NCBI RefSeq assembly: GCF_003323745.1
Contig: NZ_QOIL01000005.1
Location: 372,001-436,000, forward strand
DNA from: Sphaerisporangium album
GTDB taxonomy: Bacteria > Actinomycetota > Actinomycetes > Streptosporangiales > Streptosporangiaceae
Direction: 5' to 3'
DNA: 64,000 nt
Part shown: positions 41,800 through 53,462 of the stretch, piece by piece
Numbering within the stretch: position 1 is the stretch's first letter
How the letters are laid out: each line of letters opens with the position of its first letter
Translations under genes and position numbers: made by a program
Notes under the pieces: model-generated
The model's input: the letters and a program-made list of their open reading frames with translations, nothing else
Databases searched by the model: none
What the model was told of the DNA's origin: nothing

Positions 41800-43429
41800 G
41801 CGCGTCTCCAGGAATCGCGGGCAAGGTCCAGCGGAAGGTGGTGCCCCTGCTACCCGGGACCGGTTCTTCGAGCCAGATCTTGCCGCCGTGATACTCGACG
41901 ATCTTTCTGCACAGCGCCAGGCCGATGCCCGTTCCTGGATACACGTCCCGCGGGTGCAAGCGCTGAAATATCAGAAAGATTCGATCAGCGTACTTGCTCT
42001 CCACGCCGATGCCGTTGTCCGCGCACGCGAACTCCCACATGTCCTCCTTGCGCTCGGCGGAGATGTGGACGCGGGGCGCATCCTCGGAGCGGAACTTGAT
42101 CGCGTTGCCGACGAGGTTCTGGAAGAGCTGGGTGAGCAGCACCTGGACGCCGAAGACCTCCGGCAGCTCGTCGTGCGTGACCTCCGCGCCGGTGTCCTCG
42201 ATCTGGGCGGCCAGGTTCCCGACGGCGTAGTCCAGCGCCTTCTCGGCCTTGACCGGCGCCTTCTCGCCGCCCACGCGGCCCACCCGGGACAGATCGAGCA
42301 GGTCGTTGATCAGGAGCTGCATGCGCTTGGCGCCGTCCACGGCGAAGGCGACGTACTGCTTGGCGCGGTCGTCGAGCTGGTCGCCGTACCGCTGCTCCAG
42401 CATCTGCGTGAAGCTCGCGACCTTGCGCAGCGGCTCCTGGAGGTCGTGGCTGGCGACGTAGGCGAACTGCTCCAGTTCGGCGTTGGACCGGCGAAGCTCG
42501 TCCGTCTGGTCGGAGAGCTGCTGGCGGGCCTTGGCGGAGTGGCGCCACTCCCGCAGGATGCGCCTGCGCATGGCGTCGACGCGGCCGGACAGCTCGGCGA
42601 GCTCGGCGGGGCGGTCGACGTGCAGCTCGCGGTCGAAGTCGCCGATGGCGACCGCCCGCACCTGCTCGGTGAGCTTGGAGATCGGCCGCAGCACGACGTA
42701 CCGGACGAGGAGCGTGAAGATCACGAAGGCGGCCACGACGACCAGCGCCATGATGATCATCAGAGCGTAGAACGCCCCCCAGCCGGCCTCCAGACGGGCG
42801 CTGCCCTCGTCGTGCAGGCGGCCGAGCGTCGCCTGCTGCGCCGCCAGGGCCTGGCGCACGGCGGAGAAGCGCTGGGTGTTCACCGCGGCGTAGGTCGTGG
42901 AGGTCTGCTTGCCGAGCTGCGGAACCTTGGCGATCACGACGTCGGCGTAGTCGTGGTGCCAGGCGGCGGCGGCCTCCCTCAGCCGCGCGAGGTCGGCCCG
43001 GGGGGCGGGGTCGCCGATGCGCGTCACCAGCCCGGACAGCTTCGCGGCCGCCTCGTCCTCCGCCTGGAGCGCGGTGCGGTAGTCCTGGAGGTACTGCTCC
43101 TCGTTGGTGCGCCCGTAGGTGCGGACGGAGTTCTCGGCGGCCGACAGGGCCGTGGCGATCTCCAGGGTGTGCAGGACGGCGGGGTCGATCACGTCCACCA
43201 CGGCCTCGCGGGCGACGCGCGTCGTGTTGATCGTCGCGGTGGTCAGGCCCGCGCCGACGACGAAGGCCAGCATGACCAGCAGCCCGGTGATGAGGAACCA
43301 TCGGCCTAGGGGCAGACGGCCGAAGCCTTTCGGGGGCGCGGGCGGCGGCAGGGGGGCGAGGTCGGTCACGGGGGCCTCCGGATCGGGGATACGGCGGCCG
43401 CGGGCGCCAGGGCGGATGCCGCCTCTCAC
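41792..43429 (-). CDS. Sensor histidine kinase with CHASE3-like input domain
   Basis: 545 aa. First membrane helix about 44-63, an extracytoplasmic helical domain of about 150 residues (CHASE3-like, with [20 protein letters not shown]), second helix about 220-243, HAMP ([20 protein letters not shown]), a coiled coil, then HisKA with His328 ([14 protein letters not shown]) and HATPase motifs [17 protein letters not shown] and [28 protein letters not shown] is the phytochrome-kinase type. Start GTG at 43429 with GGAGG 7 nt upstream; GTG at 43369, also with GGAGG, is an alternative. It probably phosphorylates the receiver proteins on both sides. Confidence 0.9.
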   Translation of the reverse strand: MRGGIRPGARGRRIPDPEAPVTDLAPLPPPAPPKGFGRLPLGRWFLITGLLVMLAFVVGAGLTTATINTTRVAREAVVDVIDPAVLHTLEIATALSAAENSVRTYGRTNEEQYLQDYRTALQAEDEAAAKLSGLVTRIGDPAPRADLARLREAAAAWHHDYADVVIAKVPQLGKQTSTTYAAVNTQRFSAVRQALAAQQATLGRLHDEGSARLEAGWGAFYALMIIMALVVVAAFVIFTLLVRYVVLRPISKLTEQVRAVAIGDFDRELHVDRPAELAELSGRVDAMRRRILREWRHSAKARQQLSDQTDELRRSNAELEQFAYVASHDLQEPLRKVASFTQMLEQRYGDQLDDRAKQYVAFAVDGAKRMQLLINDLLDLSRVGRVGGEKAPVKAEKALDYAVGNLAAQIEDTGAEVTHDELPEVFGVQVLLTQLFQNLVGNAIKFRSEDAPRVHISAERKEDMWEFACADNGIGVESKYADRIFLIFQRLHPRDVYPGTGIGLALCRKIVEYHGGKIWLEEPVPGSRGTTFRWTLPAIPGDAHE

Positions 43430-43472
43430 GGTAGTCCTCCGGGTGGGGTGGCGGCGCCAGTGAGGCGACCGC

Positions 43473-44660
43473 TCATCTGGCCCTCCGGCCGATGAGCACG
43501 GCGGCCAGGTCGTCGCTGAGCTCGTCCCTGTGCATCTCCTGGACCGCGGTGATGATGCGGTCCAGGTCGATCTCGCCCTGCTCGCGGATGAGGCGGATCA
43601 GCCCCTCGGTGCCGAGCAGGTCGGGGCCGCCGCCGATCGTGGCCTCGATCAGCCCGTCGGTGTAGAGGAGCAGCGTCCAGTCGTCGCCCAGCGGGAGCCG
43701 GATCGTCGTCCAATCGACGCCGTTGAAGATGCCGAGCGGCGGCCCCGACGGCGTGTCCGGCACGACGTCCAGCACACCCTGGTGGACGTCGCCGCGCAGG
43801 AACAGCGGCGGCGGATGCCCGACGACGTGCAGGTCGGCGTGGCGCAGGCCCGGCTCGATCGTCATCGTGCACAGGGTGGTGAAGATCTCCGGCGACTTGC
43901 GCTCGTTGCGCAGCACCGTCTCCAGCGTGGCCAGCAGGTCGTTGCCGGTGTGGCCGGCCAGCACGAGCGTGCGCCAGGCGATGCGCAGGGCGACGCCCAG
44001 GGCCGCCTCGTCGGGGCCGTGGCCGCACACGTCGCCGATCACGACGTGCACCGCGCCGTCGGGCGTCTGCACCGTGTCCCAGAAGTCGCCCGCGAGCAGG
44101 GCCTGCCGTCGGCCGGGCAGGTAGCGCGCGTGGTGCTGGAGCCCGTGGGCCTCCTTGAGGAGGGGGACGGGCAGCAGGCCGTGTTCCAGGCGAGAGTTCT
44201 CGCGGCTGAAGTGCTGGGCGTCCGCGAGCTTGCGCTGGACGAGGTCGGCGCGCTTGCGCTCGATCGCGTAGCTGATCGCCCGGGCCAGCAGGCGCTCGTC
44301 GACGTCCTGCTTCACCAGGTAGTCCTGCGCGCCGGCCGCGACCGCCGCGACGCCGACGTGCGCGTCGTCCAGGCCGGTGAGCACCAGCACGGCCGTGTCG
44401 GGGGCCATGGCGAGGACCTGCCGCAGCGCCTCAAGGCCGGTGGCGTCCGGGAGGGAGAGGTCCACCACCACGCACTGGACCTGGTCCGTCAGCCGGTCAC
44501 GGCTTTCGGCGAGGCTGCGCGCCCAAATGATCTTCGGGGGCGTGGGGGTGGTGGCGAGCAGCTCTTCGACCAGGAACGCGTCGCCCGCGTCGTCCTCGAT
44601 GAGGAGGATCGTCTGCATCTCGGTCGGCGCCGCCGGCGTGCCGGGCGAGAGCGCGGTCAC
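43473..44660 (-). CDS. Response regulator with PP2C-type (SpoIIE/RsbU-like) phosphatase output
   Basis: 395 aa. N-terminal receiver domain (about 17-135) with acidic pair in LLIEDDAGDAF and Asp67 (CVVVDLSLPDATG), then a short linker helix and a PP2C-like domain with the metal-binding motifs LAGDFWDTV, GDVCGHGPDEAALG, LLLYTDGLIEA and DDLAAVLIG. Such proteins dephosphorylate anti-sigma-factor antagonists and so switch a partner-switching pathway. GTG start with AAGAGG upstream; an ATG at codon 15 is possible. It lies 43 nt before the CHASE3-like kinase gene, so the kinase is likely to control the phosphatase. Confidence 0.92.
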   Translation of the reverse strand: MTALSPGTPAAPTEMQTILLIEDDAGDAFLVEELLATTPTPPKIIWARSLAESRDRLTDQVQCVVVDLSLPDATGLEALRQVLAMAPDTAVLVLTGLDDAHVGVAAVAAGAQDYLVKQDVDERLLARAISYAIERKRADLVQRKLADAQHFSRENSRLEHGLLPVPLLKEAHGLQHHARYLPGRRQALLAGDFWDTVQTPDGAVHVVIGDVCGHGPDEAALGVALRIAWRTLVLAGHTGNDLLATLETVLRNERKSPEIFTTLCTMTIEPGLRHADLHVVGHPPPLFLRGDVHQGVLDVVPDTPSGPPLGIFNGVDWTTIRLPLGDDWTLLLYTDGLIEATIGGGPDLLGTEGLIRLIREQGEIDLDRIITAVQEMHRDELSDDLAAVLIGRRAR

Positions 44661-44716
44661 TGGTGCCTCTTGGGAAGTGTATGAAGTATGGGTTGACCTT
44701 GCCTGCTGCCCTGCAC

Positions 44717-44745
44717 CTTATAGCGAAAGCCGTCCTGACGCATGA
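44717..44745 (-). promoter_or_regulatory. Possible promoter of the signalling operon
   Basis: On the minus strand, TATAAG (44722-44717) is a good -10 hexamer about 57 nt before the GTG at 44660; the -35 region 17 nt upstream (TCATGC) is poor. Confidence 0.3.
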
Positions 44746-44809
44746 ATGTACGAAACCGTGACTTGGGGGTATGAAGCATTTCAAATCGACTTTCGCAGCT
44801 GACCCCGCG

Positions 44810-45751
44810 TCACGCGTCCGCGGGAGGCCTGGCCAGCTCGACACCCTGGGGCAACGATCCCTCCTCGGCCGCCTCGGACAGATAGGACAGCAGCGTAGCG
44901 CGGAAGGCGTGCGCCGCCCGGGTGGGCTCCACGTCCTTGCGCCGAGCGAGCGCGATCGCGCGGCGTAGCCCCGGCGGGGCGAGTGGCGTGCCCGCCAGCC
45001 CCGGCCGCCCGTCGAGCACCATCGAGGGCACCACCGCCACCCCCAGCCCCGCCTCCACGAACCGCAGCACCGCGTCCATCTCGCCGCCCTCGACGGCGAA
45101 GCGCGGCTCGAACCCGGCCTGGCGGCAGGCGTTCAGCGTCGCCTCGCGCAGGTCGTACCCCCGGCGGAACATCACCATCGGCCGTCCCCGCAACTCCTCG
45201 ATCCGGACGTACGGCCTGCGCCCGCGCGCCTCCGTGGGAGAGGCCACCACGAGGTTCTCCCGCAGGATCTCCTGGGTGACCAGGGACGGGTCGTTGCTCT
45301 GCAGGGGCAGGATGATCAGCGCCAGGTCCAGCCGGCCGCGCGCCAGGTCCTTGACCAGGTCGCGCGAGCCGCTCTCCTCCACCAGCAGGTCGATCCCCGG
45401 GTAGTCCGCGTGGAAGCGGGCCAGCGCCTCGGCCAGCAGCCCGGCGCACAGCGAAGGGGTCGCGCCCAGCCGCACCCGGCCCCGCCGCAGGCCGGCCAGC
45501 TCGGCCACCTCGCGGCGGGCGGTGTCGGCGTCGGCCAGCATGCGCCGGGCCAGGGGGAGCAGCGCCTCGCCCGCCGGGGTCAGCGTCACGTTGCCCCGGG
45601 CGCGGCTGAACAGCGGCGCGCCGAGCTCGGTCTCCAGCGCCTTGATCTGCTTGCTCAGGGACGGCTGGGCCACCCGCATGCGCTCGGCGGCGTGCGTGAA
45701 GTGTGCGGTCTCCGCCACAGCGACGAACGAGGCGAGTTGCTGGAGCTGCAC
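44810..45751 (-). CDS. LysR-family transcriptional regulator
   Basis: 313 aa. N-terminal winged helix-turn-helix: LQQLASFVAVAETAHFTHAA, ERMRVAQPSLSKQIKALETE and FSRARGNVTLTPAGEALLPL. The rest is the two-lobed LysR effector domain (about 92-295), with VRLGATPSLCAGLLAEALAR and GLGVAVVPSMVLDG. GTG start. It is divergent from sdhCAB, with a perfect LysR-type box between them, so it probably activates or represses that operon in response to a small metabolite, and controls itself. Confidence 0.92.
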   Translation of the reverse strand: MQLQQLASFVAVAETAHFTHAAERMRVAQPSLSKQIKALETELGAPLFSRARGNVTLTPAGEALLPLARRMLADADTARREVAELAGLRRGRVRLGATPSLCAGLLAEALARFHADYPGIDLLVEESGSRDLVKDLARGRLDLALIILPLQSNDPSLVTQEILRENLVVASPTEARGRRPYVRIEELRGRPMVMFRRGYDLREATLNACRQAGFEPRFAVEGGEMDAVLRFVEAGLGVAVVPSMVLDGRPGLAGTPLAPPGLRRAIALARRKDVEPTRAAHAFRATLLSYLSEAAEEGSLPQGVELARPPADA

Positions 45752-45871
45752 GATTCACAGCGTACGGTGACCGTTTCCGCCGACCTCCTCCGGCCTCGCC
45801 GGTGCCCGCATTGTGAGATTGCTCGCACGGGCGGTCCCCCGTCGCGCCTCCGTGCGGTAAGGGCCACGGTG

Positions 45872-45888
45872 GATAGCCTCCGGCTATC
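45872..45888. promoter_or_regulatory. LysR-type box between the LysR gene and sdhC
   Basis: GATAGCCTCCGGCTATC: perfect 7-bp arms around TCC. It contains the T-N11-A pattern (T45874, A45886) and the ATAG/CTAT ends typical of LysR regulatory sites. It lies 120 nt from the LysR start and 60 nt from the sdhC start. Confidence 0.65.
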
Positions 45889-45947
45889 GAAACAAGGCCC
45901 GCGATGACTTGGACGGCATATGCGCTCCTTACCTACCGTCGGCAAAC

Positions 45948-46720
45948 GTGACATCGACGATCGAACGAGGCGCGGCGACCGCCGAGGTGCGCCGCGTACC
46001 CCCGACCTCCAAGAAGCCGGCCCCTGACAGGCCGGCGCGCGGACGGCGCCCGGGACTGCTCGGGACGTCCAACGGCAGGAAGGCCGTCATGGCGGTCACC
46101 GGCGCCGTGCTGGTGCTCTTCCTCATCGGTCACATGCTGGGCAACCTCAAGATCTTCCTCGGCGCGGAGTCCTTCAACTCCTACGCCGAGTGGTTGCGCA
46201 CCGTCGGCGAGCCCGCCGTGCCCGGCCGCGCGCTCCTGACCATCACCGAGATCGGCCTGGTCGCCGCCGTCGTGCTGCACATGTGGTCCGCCGTCTCGCT
46301 GGCCCGCCGCGCGCGCAGGGCCCGGCCCGTCAAGTACGCGGCCCGGCGCAGGTCGCAGGCCGGCGGCTACGTCGTCCACACCATGCGGTACGGCGGGGTC
46401 GTGATCCTGCTCTTCGTCATCTGGCACCTGCTGGACCTCACCTTCGGGACCGTCAACCCCAAGGGCTTCCACGCCACCCCGTACGACCGCGTGGTCGCCG
46501 GATTCGACCCCTCCCGCTGGTGGGTCACGGCCTTCTACATCGCCGCCCTCGTCATGGTGGGCCTCCACCTGCGCCACGGCATGTGGAGCGCCTTCCAGAC
46601 CCTCGGGCTGGCGAACGGCCGCAGGCGCCACCTGCTGCGCGGCTTCGCCGCCGGCTTCGCGGCCGTGCTGGTCCTCGGCTTCCTGTCCGTCCCCATCGCC
46701 GTGATGATCGGAGTTGTGAA

Positions 46721-46724
<4 letters not shown>
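45948..46724 (+). CDS. sdhC: Succinate dehydrogenase cytochrome b558-type membrane subunit
   Basis: 258 aa. Five hydrophobic segments: about 47-66 ([20 protein letters not shown]), 93-113 ([20 protein letters not shown]), 140-162 ([20 protein letters not shown]), 195-215 ([20 protein letters not shown]) and 232-253. The four His in GHMLGN, LHMW, IWHLLD and LHLRHG are the expected ligands for two haems of the b558 family. The N-terminal 40 residues are basic and Pro-rich. GTG at 45948 is chosen by the reading frame; no strong ribosome-binding site is seen. GTGA overlap with sdhA. Confidence 0.9.
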
Positions 46725-48642
<1,918 letters not shown>

Positions 48643-48646
<4 letters not shown>

Positions 48647-49380
48647 ACCTGACCCTCAAGGTCTGGCGGCAGAACGGCCCCGCCGACAGCGGGCGCATGG
48701 TGACTTATCAGGTCACGGACGTGTCGCCGGACATGTCGTTCCTGGAGATGCTCGACGTCCTCAACGAGCGGCTCATCCTCGAAGGCGACGACCCCGTCGC
48801 GTTCGACCACGACTGCCGCGAGGGCATCTGCGGCATGTGCGGCATGGTGATCAACGGCGTCGCGCACGGCGAGCAGCGGGCCACCACGACGTGCCAGCTC
48901 CACATGCGCCACTTCGAGGACGGCGCCACCATCACGATCGAGCCGTGGCGGGCCGCGCCGTTCCCCGTCGTCAAGGACCTCGTCGTCGACCGGAGCTCCT
49001 TCGACCGCATCATCCAGGCCGGCGGCTTCATCTCCGTCCCCGCCGGCTCGGCGCCCGACGCGCACAGCGTCCCGGTGAAGAAGGAGGACGCCGACGACGC
49101 GTTCGACGCCGCCACCTGCATCGGCTGCGGCGCCTGCGTGGCCGCCTGCCCCAACGGCTCGGCGTCCCTGTTCACCGCCGCCAAGATCACCCACCTGGGC
49201 CTCCTGCCCCAGGGCCAGCCCGAACGCGACTCCCGCGCCGTGGCGATGGTGGAGCAGATGGACCTGGAAGGCTTCGGCGGCTGCACCAACACCGGCGAAT
49301 GCACCGCCGTCTGCCCCAAGGGCATCAGCCTCGACGTAATAACCCAAATGAACCGCGACTACCTGAAAGCCGCCAAGTAG
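48643..49380 (+). CDS. sdhB: Succinate dehydrogenase iron-sulfur subunit (b558 type)
   Basis: 245 aa. [2Fe-2S] ligands in CREGICGMC and a later TTTC, then [14 protein letters not shown] and [14 protein letters not shown] for the other two clusters. The C-terminus ends [11 protein letters not shown]. Start GTG at 48643 by GTGA overlap. Completes the sdhCAB operon; electrons go on to menaquinone through SdhC. A 27-bp near-copy of its 3' end occurs at 54335-54361. Confidence 0.94.
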
Positions 49381-49458
49381 GTGATCTGCCGCCGGGCCCT
49401 ACGAAAGGTCCCTCGCTCCGCTCGGGGCAGCCGTCGTGCGGCGCGCCACCCGGCCGGT

Positions 49459-49496
49459 GTGACCGTTCGCCGGTTTGGGGGCCGGCGGACGGTCAC
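49459..49496. terminator. Long hairpin between sdhB and the convergent small gene
   Basis: Arms 49459-49473 and 49482-49496 form a 15-bp stem with one G-T pair around an 8-nt loop (TTTGGGGG). It lies 78 nt after sdhB and 31 nt beyond the minus-strand stop at 49527, so it can serve both. Confidence 0.6.
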
Positions 49497-49526
49497 GTGA
49501 GGCGGTCTTGGGTGGTGGTTCGGGGG

Positions 49527-49979
49527 TCAGGCGCGGCTGCCGGCTGCCTCGTAGCCGCCGCCGGGCCAGTGCCAGGCGCCCACGTAGGAATTGCCGTCCT
49601 CGGTGAACGTGCCCTTGTAGTAGGCGGGGGAGCCGGGGGTGTCGTACCAGATCGTGAGGGTGCCGTCCTTGACCTGCCAGGTGTAGGGGAGGAGGTCGCC
49701 CGTGGTGCTGAAGACGTGCGAGCGCAGGGTGTCGGTCTCCTCGTCGTAGCCGATGTACTCCACGCCCCGCACCCGGCCGAGGTCGAAGCGTTGGATCAGG
49801 AAGAAGCCGCCCTCCATCCATTCGAAGCTGACCTGGCCGTCGCTCGCGCCCTGGCCTCCGTCGGAGGTGGTGACGTTCCACGTGCCGACCAGGATGTCGA
49901 GTTGCCGCAACGCCGGGTTCGGTGTCTTGTCGCGAAGGTCGGGGGTGTTGTCGCTCGGGTTCGTTGTGGTGTCGCTCAT
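49527..49979 (-). CDS. Small beta-rich protein co-expressed with an ECF sigma factor (DUF1579-like)
   Basis: 150 aa, no signal peptide. The pattern LRQLDILVGTWNVTTSDGGQ, EWMEGGFFLIQRFDLGRVRG, YIGYDEETDTLRSHVFSTTG and WQVKDGTLTIWY is that of DUF1579-like or lipocalin-like beta-barrel proteins, which often bind small ligands. The ATG overlaps the stop of the sigma-factor gene (ATGA), so it is translated with it. Enzymatic function is unknown; a ligand-binding partner of the sigma factor is only one possibility. Confidence 0.7.
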   Translation of the reverse strand: MSDTTTNPSDNTPDLRDKTPNPALRQLDILVGTWNVTTSDGGQGASDGQVSFEWMEGGFFLIQRFDLGRVRGVEYIGYDEETDTLRSHVFSTTGDLLPYTWQVKDGTLTIWYDTPGSPAYYKGTFTEDGNSYVGAWHWPGGGYEAAGSRA

Positions 49980-51082
49980 GGGGCGCCCCTCTCGTCAGTG
50001 GTCGTCTGTTGAGACGGGCGCCCTGGGGAAAAGGAATCGGCGCTGCCCGAAGTGAGCGTCTCCGGCAGGGCGAAGATGGGGAAGAAGCCAGGGCCGAAGG
50101 TGGTGATCTCCAGCACCTGGCCCCCTACGATCCGTAGTACGTCGAGGGACTGGGCGCGGTACGTCGTCTCGTCCGGGCGCCGGTTGTACTTGGCGGTGGC
50201 GGGCTGGCGGTTCGCGTGGACGGGGACGAGTCGCCAGTCGCCGTGGTACGCGGAGGACCCGGGGGTGAACACCTCGGCGGCGAAGGCGGTGATCGCGTCG
50301 CGTCCCGCGAACCACATCGGGAGCGGCGGCATCGTCAGGCGCACGTCCTCGCTCAGCAGCCCGGCCAGGGCGTGGGCGTCCGCGCTCTCCATCGCCGCCA
50401 TGTACCGGTGCAGCAGCGCGCGTTCGTCCTGGGTCGGCTCCGAGGAGATCGCCCAATCCAGCCGCCGTCCGGGCAGCCGCTCCCGAAGCGCCGGCCGGGC
50501 CCGCTGGAGCGCGCTCTTCACCGCGGCGACGCTCATCTCCAAGGCGGTCGCCACCTGTTCGGCGGGCCAGCCGAGCACGTCGCGCAAGATCAGCACCGCC
50601 CGCTGCCTCGGCGGCAGGTGCTGGATGGCGGCCAGGAAGGCCAGTTCGATCGTCTCCCTGGCGACGACCACGGCGTCGGGTTCGCCCTGGCGCGGCGCCA
50701 CCGGCTCCAGCAGCGCGTCCGGGTACGGCTGCAACCAGGGAATCTCGGACGGCCGCTCCGCCGGATACGTACCGGAATGTGAGGGTGACTGGTACGGCCG
50801 CGGCCTGCGGGGGTTGCGGTCGAGGAAGTCCAGGCACGCGTTCGTGGCGATCCGGTACAGCCAGGCCCGGAACGTGGAACGGCCCACGAAGGTCTCGCGC
50901 CCGCGCCAGGCGCGCAGGAACGCCTCCTGCGTCAGGTCCTCGGCGTCCTCGAAGGAGGCCAGCATCCGGTAGCAGTGCACCTGCAGTTCGCGCCGGTACT
51001 TCGCGGCGAGTCCGGCGAATGCCGATTCGTCCCCCGCACGGGCGGCGGCCACCGCCGCGTCGTCATCCACGAGATCCACCAC
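49976..51082 (-). CDS. ECF sigma factor with SnoaL-like C-terminal domain
   Basis: 368 aa. Region 2 (HCYRMLASFEDAEDLTQEAF, RAWLYRIATNACLDFLDRN) and region 4 (LPPRQRAVLILRDVLGWPAE, MSVAAVKSALQRARPALRE) are followed by about 140 residues with a SnoaL/NTF2-like fold (MAAMESADAHALAGLLSEDV, MWFAGRDAITAFAAEVF). This matches the SigG/SigX5-type ECF group, in which the fused domain replaces a separate anti-sigma factor and may sense a ligand. GTG start; no clear ribosome-binding site. First of a two-gene operon. Confidence 0.9.
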   Translation of the reverse strand: MVDLVDDDAAVAAARAGDESAFAGLAAKYRRELQVHCYRMLASFEDAEDLTQEAFLRAWRGRETFVGRSTFRAWLYRIATNACLDFLDRNPRRPRPYQSPSHSGTYPAERPSEIPWLQPYPDALLEPVAPRQGEPDAVVVARETIELAFLAAIQHLPPRQRAVLILRDVLGWPAEQVATALEMSVAAVKSALQRARPALRERLPGRRLDWAISSEPTQDERALLHRYMAAMESADAHALAGLLSEDVRLTMPPLPMWFAGRDAITAFAAEVFTPGSSAYHGDWRLVPVHANRQPATAKYNRRPDETTYRAQSLDVLRIVGGQVLEITTFGPGFFPIFALPETLTSGSADSFSPGRPSQQTTTDERGAP

Positions 51083-51100
51083 AGCACGATAGCCACACCT

Positions 51101-51134
51101 ACCGGCCCTGCCAGGCTGACGTGGCAGGGCCGGT
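51101..51134 (-). terminator. Hairpin after the first haem peroxidase gene
   Basis: ACCGGCCCTGCCA and TGGCAGGGCCGGT form a perfect 13-bp stem around an 8-nt loop, 32 nt past the minus-strand stop at 51166 and just before the sigma-factor gene. Confidence 0.65.
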
Positions 51135-51165
51135 GCGTCGGATCATCGGGTGGGGTGCCTGCGGC

Positions 51166-53283
51166 TCAGCTCAGGTCGCGGAGTCTGGTCCTGGGTGTGG
51201 TGGCGGTGACGCTGGAAGTGGGGCCCACCGGGTGACGGCGGGCGGTCGAAGCTGAGGCGGGCGGCGCGGCGGATCTCGCCGCGGCGAGTGCCGGGTTCGC
51301 GGGCAGCAGGAACACGTTGGCGGGCAGATCGGCCTGGGGGATGTCGGTGTTCAGGGCGATGATCTGGGACAACGTCTTGCGCGAGTCGATGCCGTACTGC
51401 TGGCGCAGGAAGCTCTGCAGGGGGTCGTTCTGGTAGTAGAAGCGGTCGCCGTCGCGCGCCGCGCCGAACTGGTCCCGCCAGATCGCGAGCTGCAACTCGC
51501 CCAGTTCCGAGCCGGTGACGTGCTTCTCGGCGAGCATGCCGGTGAAGGCGTCCACGTTGTTCACCGAGCCGTAGATCGCCTTGAGGCGCGCGGCCAGCGT
51601 CGTACGGCGGACGACGCGGGTCGCGTTGTCGGCGGCGACGGTCGTCGGGTTGCCGTTGATGTCGAAGAGCTGGACGACGTCCAGGCTGTTGAGGTCGTTG
51701 ATCTCGTTGCCGGGGGTGAGCAGCGGGTCCGACGGGAAGGCTTCCGTCGTCTCGCCGGTGATGGCGGTGAACGACGTCTTGGACGGCAGGCCGTAGGCGT
51801 TGCGGAGCTGGTTGTAGGTGGGGATGCCGTGGTCGCGCCCGCGCTGCAGGTCGACGGCGCCGAGGTCGACCACGCCGCGGAAGCACTGGGGCAGGGTGGG
51901 CCCGTCCAGGCAGCCTGGGTTGCCGGGGACGGGGACCTGGAACAGGACGCTGCGGAGCTGGTTGTCGATCGTCTCGTCGTTGCGGTACTCCGACTCCCCG
52001 CCGATGCCCTTGAGTACGGGCCCCAACTGGATCTGCGTGAGGAGGTCGGGATTGAAGAACGCCACGTTGAGCGGGACGGCGAGCGCGACGTCGGCGCCGG
52101 TGACGGTCACCTCGACTCCCTGTGCCTCAAGGGCGTCGAGCGTGGCCTGGGAGTAGCGGCCGGCGTTGGTGTGGAACTCCATCTCGCCGTGGATCTGGCT
52201 GTGGGCGCGGTAGCCGACGGTGGCGAACTCGTTGGCCACGCTCGGGTCGATGCCCGGGTCGTAGCCCTGGTAGGAGGGCAGCGAGACGCCCATAGCGGGA
52301 AGGAACTCGTTGTAGGTGATGTACTGCTGCTCGGCGATCACCACCGCGCGGGCGATCTGGAACTTGTCCTCCTGGGACATCGAGGCCGGGAGCAGCGAGA
52401 CGATCCGGTTGTGCTCGCGGGCGAACAGCGTCTGCGTCGCGGTCAGCGCCATGTTCTCGTTGGCGCGCACGTCCCCGGCGACGACGGCGTTGCCCGGGTT
52501 GGCGAGCAGGCGTCCGTCCACCTGCATCGTGGGCGCGGTCGACGCGTTGCCCCGGCTGGTACGCCGGGGCAGGTATCCGCCGGACAGCAGCAGCTTCGCG
52601 TTGTTGTTGGCGGGGTTGCCGTCCACCGTGCCTTCGCGCATCCAGTCCAGCCGGGCGTCGGTGCCGCCGTAGACGGCCCACGCGTCGACGTAGGAGCTGA
52701 CGGTGTTGACCTGCTGGCGGGGGTTGCTCACCCCGGTCCCCGGCGCGGCGACCGTACGGGTGAACGGCACGACGCCGAGGTCGTTGGTGAACGACTCCAT
52801 CGTGTCCGTCCGGTTGAACGGGATGTCGGCCTGGGTTCCGCCTTCCTGCCGCAGGCCGATCGTGTGGTCGATGAACTGCCCCCACACGTTGCCCCACTGG
52901 CTTACACCGCGCTCGGAGAAGACGTTGATGTTCACGTCGTTGAACACGCGGTTGGAGACGTACCGCCCGTTCGGAGTGGTGGTCATCTGGCTCTTGCCGT
53001 CGACGTACCGTGAGGGGGCGATGCGTAAGTAGTTCGTGCCGGAGCTGCCGACGGACGATCCGTAGGGGTTGTTGCCGGTGCCGTTGAGGCTCTGGACCTC
53101 CCACGTGCCGAGGATCGGGGCGGCCGCGACGCCGTTGACCGCCGAGGTGGCCGGGGTGCCGGCGGCCACGACCAGGCCGAGCGGCAGCGCGAGCACGGCC
53201 AGGGCGGCGGGGACGCGGCGGGGACGAAGGACGTGGGCGGCGGGCCGGGGACGGCGGCTCGTCAAGGGAAGGAACGGTCGCAT
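51166..53283 (-). CDS. Secreted haem peroxidase of the animal-peroxidase superfamily (copy 1)
   Basis: 705 aa. An Arg-rich signal peptide (hydrophobic VPAALAVLALPLGLVVAAG) ends near residue 48. The peroxidase domain (PF03098) runs from about residue 58: distal His140 in WGQFIDHTIGL, catalytic Arg273 in DVRANENMALTATQTLFARE, then HNRIVSLLP, proximal His361 in GYRAHSQIHGEM, and DLQRGRDHGIPTYNQLRNAYG near the end. It should oxidise halides or organic substrates with peroxide outside the cell; the substrate is unknown. The ATG at 53283 follows GGGAG by 7 nt. It is a close paralogue of the gene at 59070-61919 but lacks the discoidin domains; a decayed fibronectin-III gene lies upstream. Confidence 0.9.
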   Translation of the reverse strand: MRPFLPLTSRRPRPAAHVLRPRRVPAALAVLALPLGLVVAAGTPATSAVNGVAAAPILGTWEVQSLNGTGNNPYGSSVGSSGTNYLRIAPSRYVDGKSQMTTTPNGRYVSNRVFNDVNINVFSERGVSQWGNVWGQFIDHTIGLRQEGGTQADIPFNRTDTMESFTNDLGVVPFTRTVAAPGTGVSNPRQQVNTVSSYVDAWAVYGGTDARLDWMREGTVDGNPANNNAKLLLSGGYLPRRTSRGNASTAPTMQVDGRLLANPGNAVVAGDVRANENMALTATQTLFAREHNRIVSLLPASMSQEDKFQIARAVVIAEQQYITYNEFLPAMGVSLPSYQGYDPGIDPSVANEFATVGYRAHSQIHGEMEFHTNAGRYSQATLDALEAQGVEVTVTGADVALAVPLNVAFFNPDLLTQIQLGPVLKGIGGESEYRNDETIDNQLRSVLFQVPVPGNPGCLDGPTLPQCFRGVVDLGAVDLQRGRDHGIPTYNQLRNAYGLPSKTSFTAITGETTEAFPSDPLLTPGNEINDLNSLDVVQLFDINGNPTTVAADNATRVVRRTTLAARLKAIYGSVNNVDAFTGMLAEKHVTGSELGELQLAIWRDQFGAARDGDRFYYQNDPLQSFLRQQYGIDSRKTLSQIIALNTDIPQADLPANVFLLPANPALAAARSAAPPASASTARRHPVGPTSSVTATTPRTRLRDLS

Positions 53284-53462
53284 GGACGAACTCCCTGCTC
53301 AAGATGGGAATGACGCGCGCCGCGCCGGTCAGCCCGCCGCGAACTCGATGAGCGGTGAGGTCGCAGGCGCCGTGTGAGGGCATGGCCGGACGCGAACGCG
53401 CCGATGCGCACGGCCACGACCGGCGCTGTGCCGTGACAGCGTCGACCGTGCCGGCTTTGGGG

